A DNA stretch of 43,524 nt from assembly GCA_023417635.1 (NCBI GenBank), contig JAEZFF010000083.1, forward strand, positions 1 to 43,524. The letters are read 5' to 3'. The notes below the pieces were generated by a model. It was not told the origin of the DNA. It worked only from the letters and a program-made list of their open reading frames with translations, and ran no database searches. A program made the position numbers and the translations under genes. The stretch comes from Bacillota bacterium (GTDB taxonomy: Bacteria > Bacillota > Clostridia > Oscillospirales > Acutalibacteraceae). Below are positions 38,769-43,524 of this stretch, in pieces; the first letter of the stretch is position 1; each line of letters starts with the position of its first letter.

Positions 38769-41700
38769 TTGCTTCAGCTGATATTTGGCCGTTCCGGCAG
38801 CGGCAAAACACATCTGGTTCGTGAGTCGCTGAAAGAGCTTGCGGAAAGCGGCGCGCAGCACCTGATGCTGATCGTACCGGAGCAGTCGTCTTTCGAAAAT
38901 GAGCGTGCTATGCTGCATCTTCTGGGTGCAAAAAATGCCCGTAGCGTTGAAGTTACCACATTTACCCGTCTTGTTGACGCGGCACAGCGGCGCTGTGGCG
39001 GGTTTGCCGGACGCCGCCTTGATGACGGAGGCCGCAGCATTTTTATGAGCCTTGCCGTTGAGCAGGTGCGTGACCAGCTTGAAGTTTTTCAGAAAAACGC
39101 GGAAAGCACAGAGCTTGTGAACCTTTTGCTGCAGATTTCAGCTGAACTGAAGATGTGCGAGATTACCCCGGAAAAATTGGATGGCACGGCACAGAATGTC
39201 CCTCAAAGAACCCTTCAGAAAAAGATGCGCGAAATTGCGCTGATTCTTTCTGCTTACGATGCATTGGTTGCGCAGAGCTATATTGACCCGTTGGATAATT
39301 TGACGCGCCTGAAAAACATTTTGGTGCAGCATGATTTTTTTCACGGCTATACTGTTATGGTCGATTCTTTTCAGAGCTTTACCGTGCAGGAATACGGCAT
39401 TCTGGAAGCCATCCTGCGGCAGGCGGATGAAGTCCATGTAACACTTTGCGGCGATGGACTGGCTGGTTCCGACGCGGGGCTTTTTGCTATTGGCCGGGCA
39501 ACGGCGAAGCGCTTGCTTCGGATTGCCGCGGAAAACGGCGTAAAGGCGGCTGTGCCTCTTCAGCTGAAAGCTGGGCGGCGATTTCAAAATCCGGCGCTTA
39601 CTGCTCTGGAGGCAGGCGCTTACCGCCCGGCGCGGGAAGTATACAGTGAATCCTGCAGCGGTGTGGCTGTTTATGAAGCAAAAAGCCGCTACGATGAGTC
39701 GGCCTTTGTCTGTGCCATGATACGGAATCTCGTAAAAGATAAGGGCTACCGTTACCGCGACTTTGCGGTGACTGCACGTTCTACCGATACATATGATGGC
39801 ATTTTAGATGCAGCTATGGAACGCTGGGAGATTCCATATTTTATGGACTGCCCTCAGCCGGTCGAGTCTGAACCGTTGATGCGGCTTGTCCTTTCCGCTT
39901 TCCGAATTGTTCAGTACGGCTTTCGCTCAGACGATGTTTTTCAGTATCTGAAAACAGGGCTGGCTGGTCTTACTTCCTCGCAGATTGCTGATTTGGAAAA
40001 TTATACTTTCGTGTGGAAACTTTCCGGGAAGAAGTGGCGGCAGGAGTGGTGTGACAGTCCTGAAGGCTTTACTGACCGTGCAAAGCAGGATGATGCACAG
40101 CAACTGGCCGTGCTGAATGAAAGCCGGCGCGCCGTTGTGGAACCACTGGAGCGCTTTGCGGCCGACACGGCGGAAATTGACGGAACCGGAATTGCGGCAG
40201 CCGTTTACCGCCTTCTGTGCGATGTAAAGGCGGCGGAAAATCTTCGTACTTATGCCGACTGCCTTTCGCAGGGAGGAAATCCTGCGCTGGCGGAGCGCGA
40301 ACTGCGTGTATGGGACCTTTTGATGCAAATTCTGGACCAGACGGCGCTTGTTATTGGCAGCAAGAAAATCACCCGGGAACGGTATGCGGAGCTTCTGCGG
40401 CTGGTGATACGCACCAGCCGCATGGCAAGTATTCCACAAGGGTTGGATGAGGTAACAATCGGCGACGCAAACCGTTCCCGCACTGCGGAGCCAAAAGTCG
40501 TTTTTGTAATTGGTGCGGTTCAGGGGGAATTTCCAATGGCACCGGGTGGGGACGGTGTATTCAGCGACAGCGAGCGCCGTGAGATGATACGTCTTGGTCT
40601 TCCACTCAATGACACAATGGAAGGCGTAGCCCTGCAGGAGCGCTTTCTGGCTTATTCCGCTATGAGTGCCCCTTCCGAAAGGCTGTATCTTTCCTGGCCT
40701 GCGGCAGACAGCGCCGGAAAAGCCCTCACGGCATCCTCCATCCCGGATGAGGCGAAAGCTGTGCTGCGGAATGTTAAAGTTCTTGAGGAAGAGAGTTTTA
40801 ACCCGCTTTGGTTTGCGTGCGCAGAGATTCCGGCTTTGGAACTTGCCGCGCGGAAATGGAAAGAAAATGACGAGCTTTCCGAGTCGCTGAAAGCGGTGCT
40901 GCGCGGTCGAAAATCAGGAGGAAGGCTTGCACTTTTGGAACGTGCCGCCGAAAAGCGGCCGGTAAGCTTTGAAAATCCTGAAATGTCGCGTTCTCTTTTT
41001 GGCGAAAATATGCGCCTTTCCGCAACGCAGATTGAAAAATTTGAGCTGTGCCGGTTTCAGTACTTCTGCCGCTACGGCCTGAATGTGCAGGAGCGCCGTG
41101 CTGCGGAGCTGAACGCGCTGGAGTACGGAAGCCTGATGCACTTTTTGCTGGAGCATCTTTTCCGTGGGCTTGGCAGCGCTAAAATTTTAAGCCTTTCACC
41201 GGAAGAGCTTCACAGCGTCATTCTTGGCTTTTTGAATGAGTATGTGCAGCAGAATTTTGGCGGACTCGAAACTAAAACGCCGCGTTTCATTTACCTTGTT
41301 TCCCGCACGGCGGATGCCGCGCAGATTGTTGCGCTGCATATTGCACAGGAATTAGCACAGAGCGGTTTTCACCCTGTGGATTTCGAGCTGGAGATTGGCC
41401 GTTCGGTCGGTGCGCTTTCTATCCCGCTTCCGGATGGCGGGAAAGTGTGCATTGACGGAAAAATCGACCGGGTAGACATTATGGATGAGAATGGTGTTCG
41501 CTACCTTCGCATTGTAGATTATAAAACAGGGAAAAAGAAATTCAGCCTTTCCGACCTTGTTTACGGCATGAATATGCAGATGCTGATTTACCTTGCGGCA
41601 CTCTGTGAAAACGGAGAAAAACGCTACGGCAGTTTTGAACCGGCTGCGGTTTTGTATATGCCGGCGGTCCGACCATCCGTTTCCGCAGAACGGAGCGAAA

Positions 41701-42110
41701 ATGAAGTGTCACTGAAAACGGCAGAAGGAAACAAGCTTCGTATGGACGGCCTTGTTTCAGATGATCCGACGGTCATTCGGGCTATGGACCAGGAAGCGGC
41801 GGGAAAATATCTTCCTGTTAAATTAAAAAATGGTGTGCCGGATTCCAAAAACAATATTGCTTCCCCCTTAGAGTTAAAGCAGATTTTAGCGTACCTGAAA
41901 CAGCAAATCACCGCTATGGCAGAAGAACTGCAAAAGGGAAATGTATCGGCGCTTCCGCTGAACGGAAAGGATTATGATGCCTGTGCGTGGTGCCCTTACC
42001 GCTCTGTTTGTGGCCGCGAGCAGGACGATCCTGTCCGCAACATGGAAAGTTGCGACCGTGATGACGCTATGAAAGAAATCGCACAAGGAAAAGGAGAGAC
42101 GAAAGAATGA
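38769..42110 (+). CDS. addB: AddB subunit of the AddAB helicase-nuclease
   Basis: 1113-residue subunit of the AddAB enzyme that resects double-strand breaks for recombination and recognises Chi-like sites. It begins MLQLIFGRSGSGKTHL with a Walker A motif (7-14 region), has a degenerate helicase core and ends in a RecB-type nuclease domain: GSLMHFLLEHLF, IDGKIDRVDIM, IVDYKTGKK (catalytic Asp and Lys) and GMNMQMLIYLAAL. The Fe-S cluster cysteines are one in FELCRFQYFC and three in CAWCPYRSVC near the C-terminus. TTG 38769 is preferred over ATG 38748: GGAGGGG (38757-38763) lies 5 nt before the TTG. The stop overlaps addA (ATGA). Confidence 0.96.
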   Translation: MLQLIFGRSGSGKTHLVRESLKELAESGAQHLMLIVPEQSSFENERAMLHLLGAKNARSVEVTTFTRLVDAAQRRCGGFAGRRLDDGGRSIFMSLAVEQVRDQLEVFQKNAESTELVNLLLQISAELKMCEITPEKLDGTAQNVPQRTLQKKMREIALILSAYDALVAQSYIDPLDNLTRLKNILVQHDFFHGYTVMVDSFQSFTVQEYGILEAILRQADEVHVTLCGDGLAGSDAGLFAIGRATAKRLLRIAAENGVKAAVPLQLKAGRRFQNPALTALEAGAYRPAREVYSESCSGVAVYEAKSRYDESAFVCAMIRNLVKDKGYRYRDFAVTARSTDTYDGILDAAMERWEIPYFMDCPQPVESEPLMRLVLSAFRIVQYGFRSDDVFQYLKTGLAGLTSSQIADLENYTFVWKLSGKKWRQEWCDSPEGFTDRAKQDDAQQLAVLNESRRAVVEPLERFAADTAEIDGTGIAAAVYRLLCDVKAAENLRTYADCLSQGGNPALAERELRVWDLLMQILDQTALVIGSKKITRERYAELLRLVIRTSRMASIPQGLDEVTIGDANRSRTAEPKVVFVIGAVQGEFPMAPGGDGVFSDSERREMIRLGLPLNDTMEGVALQERFLAYSAMSAPSERLYLSWPAADSAGKALTASSIPDEAKAVLRNVKVLEEESFNPLWFACAEIPALELAARKWKENDELSESLKAVLRGRKSGGRLALLERAAEKRPVSFENPEMSRSLFGENMRLSATQIEKFELCRFQYFCRYGLNVQERRAAELNALEYGSLMHFLLEHLFRGLGSAKILSLSPEELHSVILGFLNEYVQQNFGGLETKTPRFIYLVSRTADAAQIVALHIAQELAQSGFHPVDFELEIGRSVGALSIPLPDGGKVCIDGKIDRVDIMDENGVRYLRIVDYKTGKKKFSLSDLVYGMNMQMLIYLAALCENGEKRYGSFEPAAVLYMPAVRPSVSAERSENEVSLKTAEGNKLRMDGLVSDDPTVIRAMDQEAAGKYLPVKLKNGVPDSKNNIASPLELKQILAYLKQQITAMAEELQKGNVSALPLNGKDYDACAWCPYRSVCGREQDDPVRNMESCDRDDAMKEIAQGKGETKE

Positions 42111-43524
42111 GCAGAAACTGGACGGAAGGCCAGCAGGATGCAATCTGCGCGCGAGGCGGAACACTCCTTGTTTCCGCCGCAGCCGGTTCTGGAAAAACAG
42201 CTGTTTTGGTACAGCGCGTCATTGAGCGGATTACAGACACAGCGGACCCGGTGGATGCCGACAGACTTCTTGTTGTTACGTTTACCAAAGCTGCCGCTGC
42301 TGAAATGCGTGGACGCATTTCAGCAGAACTTTCCCGTATGCTTGAAAAAGACCCTTTTAACACGCACCTGCAGCGCCAGCAACTGCTGCTTTCTCACGCA
42401 CATATCAGTACCATTGACAGTTTTTGTTCTGACCTTGTAAAGCAAAATTTTTACCGCCTTGGCATTTCACCGGAAATTCGAATTGCGGAAGACAGCGAGA
42501 TGACGGTGCTCCGTTCGGAATCCGCGGGAGAAACCCTGGAAGAATTTTATGAAAAAGGCGACCCGGAGTATTATGCGTTTGCGGAAGCGTTTTCTACCGG
42601 CCGCGATGATGCCGCCATAGCGGAAACGGTTGGACGCTTGTATGATTTTGTCCGTTCTCATCCTTTCCCGAAGCGCTGGCTTACAGAAAAAGCCGACCTC
42701 TACAAAAACTGCACGAATGCGGCACAAACGGTTTGGGGCAAGGCAATTCTGTCATTTGCCGCCGATGCGGCAGATTACTGCATTCTGCTTACTCAGGATT
42801 CTCTTGCTGCCATTTGTGAAGATGAAAAAATTGCAGAAGCGTACGGCGACGCCCTTCATTCCGACCTTTCGGGACTGAACTTCCTGCGGAATGCCATCCG
42901 AGCCGGGGAATGGGACAAAGCATTCGCTTTTGCCGAAAACCCATCTTGGCATACCCTTGGCAGGCTGCGCGGCGACGACCCAATCAAGCAGCGGGTTCAG
43001 GCTGCAAGGAAAACCATGAAAAAAACCGTTGATGGGATTGCAAAACTTTTCTGCGCGCCGGAAAAGCAGTGCAGAGAAGATATTGCGCGCCTTTGTCCGA
43101 TTGTCAATATGCTTTTTAAAGTGACACTCCGCTTTTCCGAAAAATTGGAGGAGAAAAAGAAGGAACGCCATTCTGCGGATTTTAGCGACTATGAACATTG
43201 GGCGCTGCAGCTTCTTGTACGAGAAACAGAAAATGGCTTTGAGCGTACACCCGAAGCAGAAGAAATTTCATCGCTTTTCGCAGAAGTTATGGTGGATGAG
43301 TACCAGGACACAAACGAAACGCAGGACCTTATTTTTCGGGCGGTTTCACAGGATGAGAAAAACCTTTTTATGGTTGGTGATGTGAAGCAGAGCATTTACC
43401 GGTTCCGCCAGGCCATGCCGCAGATTTTTCTGCGCAAACGCGCTTCGTTTCCCCTCTATGATCGAAAAAAGGATGAGTACCCGGCCTGTGTAATCCTTGA
43501 CCGGAATTTCCGCAGCCGTGCCGG
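42107..43524 (+). CDS. addA: AddA helicase-nuclease subunit (3' truncated by window end)
   Basis: The first 472 codons of AddA, the UvrD-like helicase and nuclease subunit; the frame is open to the last base. It shows MSRNWTEGQQDAI (Q motif), Walker A SAAAGSGKTAVLV (about 23-35), motif Ia TFTKAAAAEM, motif II VDEYQDTN (about 400) with QDLIF, motif III MVGDVKQSIYRFR and the start of motif IV LDRNFRSR. AAGGAGA lies before ATG 42107, which overlaps the addB stop, so the two subunits are made in a coupled way. The family is about 1200 residues, so more than half, including the nuclease domain, lies beyond the window. Confidence 0.97.
   Translation, partial: MSRNWTEGQQDAICARGGTLLVSAAAGSGKTAVLVQRVIERITDTADPVDADRLLVVTFTKAAAAEMRGRISAELSRMLEKDPFNTHLQRQQLLLSHAHISTIDSFCSDLVKQNFYRLGISPEIRIAEDSEMTVLRSESAGETLEEFYEKGDPEYYAFAEAFSTGRDDAAIAETVGRLYDFVRSHPFPKRWLTEKADLYKNCTNAAQTVWGKAILSFAADAADYCILLTQDSLAAICEDEKIAEAYGDALHSDLSGLNFLRNAIRAGEWDKAFAFAENPSWHTLGRLRGDDPIKQRVQAARKTMKKTVDGIAKLFCAPEKQCREDIARLCPIVNMLFKVTLRFSEKLEEKKKERHSADFSDYEHWALQLLVRETENGFERTPEAEEISSLFAEVMVDEYQDTNETQDLIFRAVSQDEKNLFMVGDVKQSIYRFRQAMPQIFLRKRASFPLYDRKKDEYPACVILDRNFRSRA

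Overview
The window looks like a chromosomal core region of an endospore-forming, low-to-mid GC Clostridia bacterium, probably Oscillospiraceae/Ruminococcaceae-like. Grounds: Gram-positive gene sets (FabK-type fatty acid operon, AddAB, McsA/McsB relatives, PlsY next to Der), a SpoIIR gene, strong GGAGG-type ribosome binding sites and sigma-A promoters. The species cannot be fixed from the sequence alone.

Layout. 1-6909: end of hisF, a D,D-carboxypeptidase, pgi with a small P-loop protein, YceD-rpmF, then der-plsY. 6910-8393: an uncharacterised minus-strand gene, an array of about 185-190 bp tandem repeats carrying copies of a tRNA 3' end plus terminator, and an intact tRNA-Leu(CAG), also minus strand. 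8394-12732: a four-gene minus-strand operon (GH130 protein, sugar-1-phosphate nucleotidyltransferase, GT4 glycosyltransferase, six-hairpin glycosidase-like protein), read here as a beta-mannoside synthesis/turnover locus. 12733-13478: AT-rich regulatory intergenic region. 13479-24210: an acyl-CoA synthetase followed by a complete type II fatty-acid operon, fabH-fabK-fabD-fabG-fabF-accB-fabZ-accC-accD-accA, with no acpP. 24270-30485: an HD protein and three ABC exporter pairs; the first pair and the second pair (led by a YtrA-like GntR regulator) share an operator sequence. 30506-34230: PHP phosphoesterase, TSCPD protein, a 59-residue Cys/Gly-rich peptide on the minus strand, and a McsA-McsB-TPR operon. 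34296-43524: S1-domain protein (minus), lipoprotein cyclophilin, pyrG, spoIIR, addB and the start of addA.

Most interesting points. (1) The McsB-like protein appears to have lost most catalytic and ATP-binding residues of protein-arginine kinases, its McsA partner lacks the usual C-terminal UVR segment, and the gene after it is a repeat protein, not clpC; this looks like a repurposed pseudokinase module. (2) A 59-aa peptide with 18 cysteines and five CGG triplets has a near-perfect ribosome binding site. (3) The GH130/GT4/nucleotidyltransferase cluster could make an intracellular mannose polymer. (4) The tRNA-3'-end repeats are unexplained by ordinary gene content. (5) One long dyad is shared by two ABC promoters and probably defines a GntR regulon.
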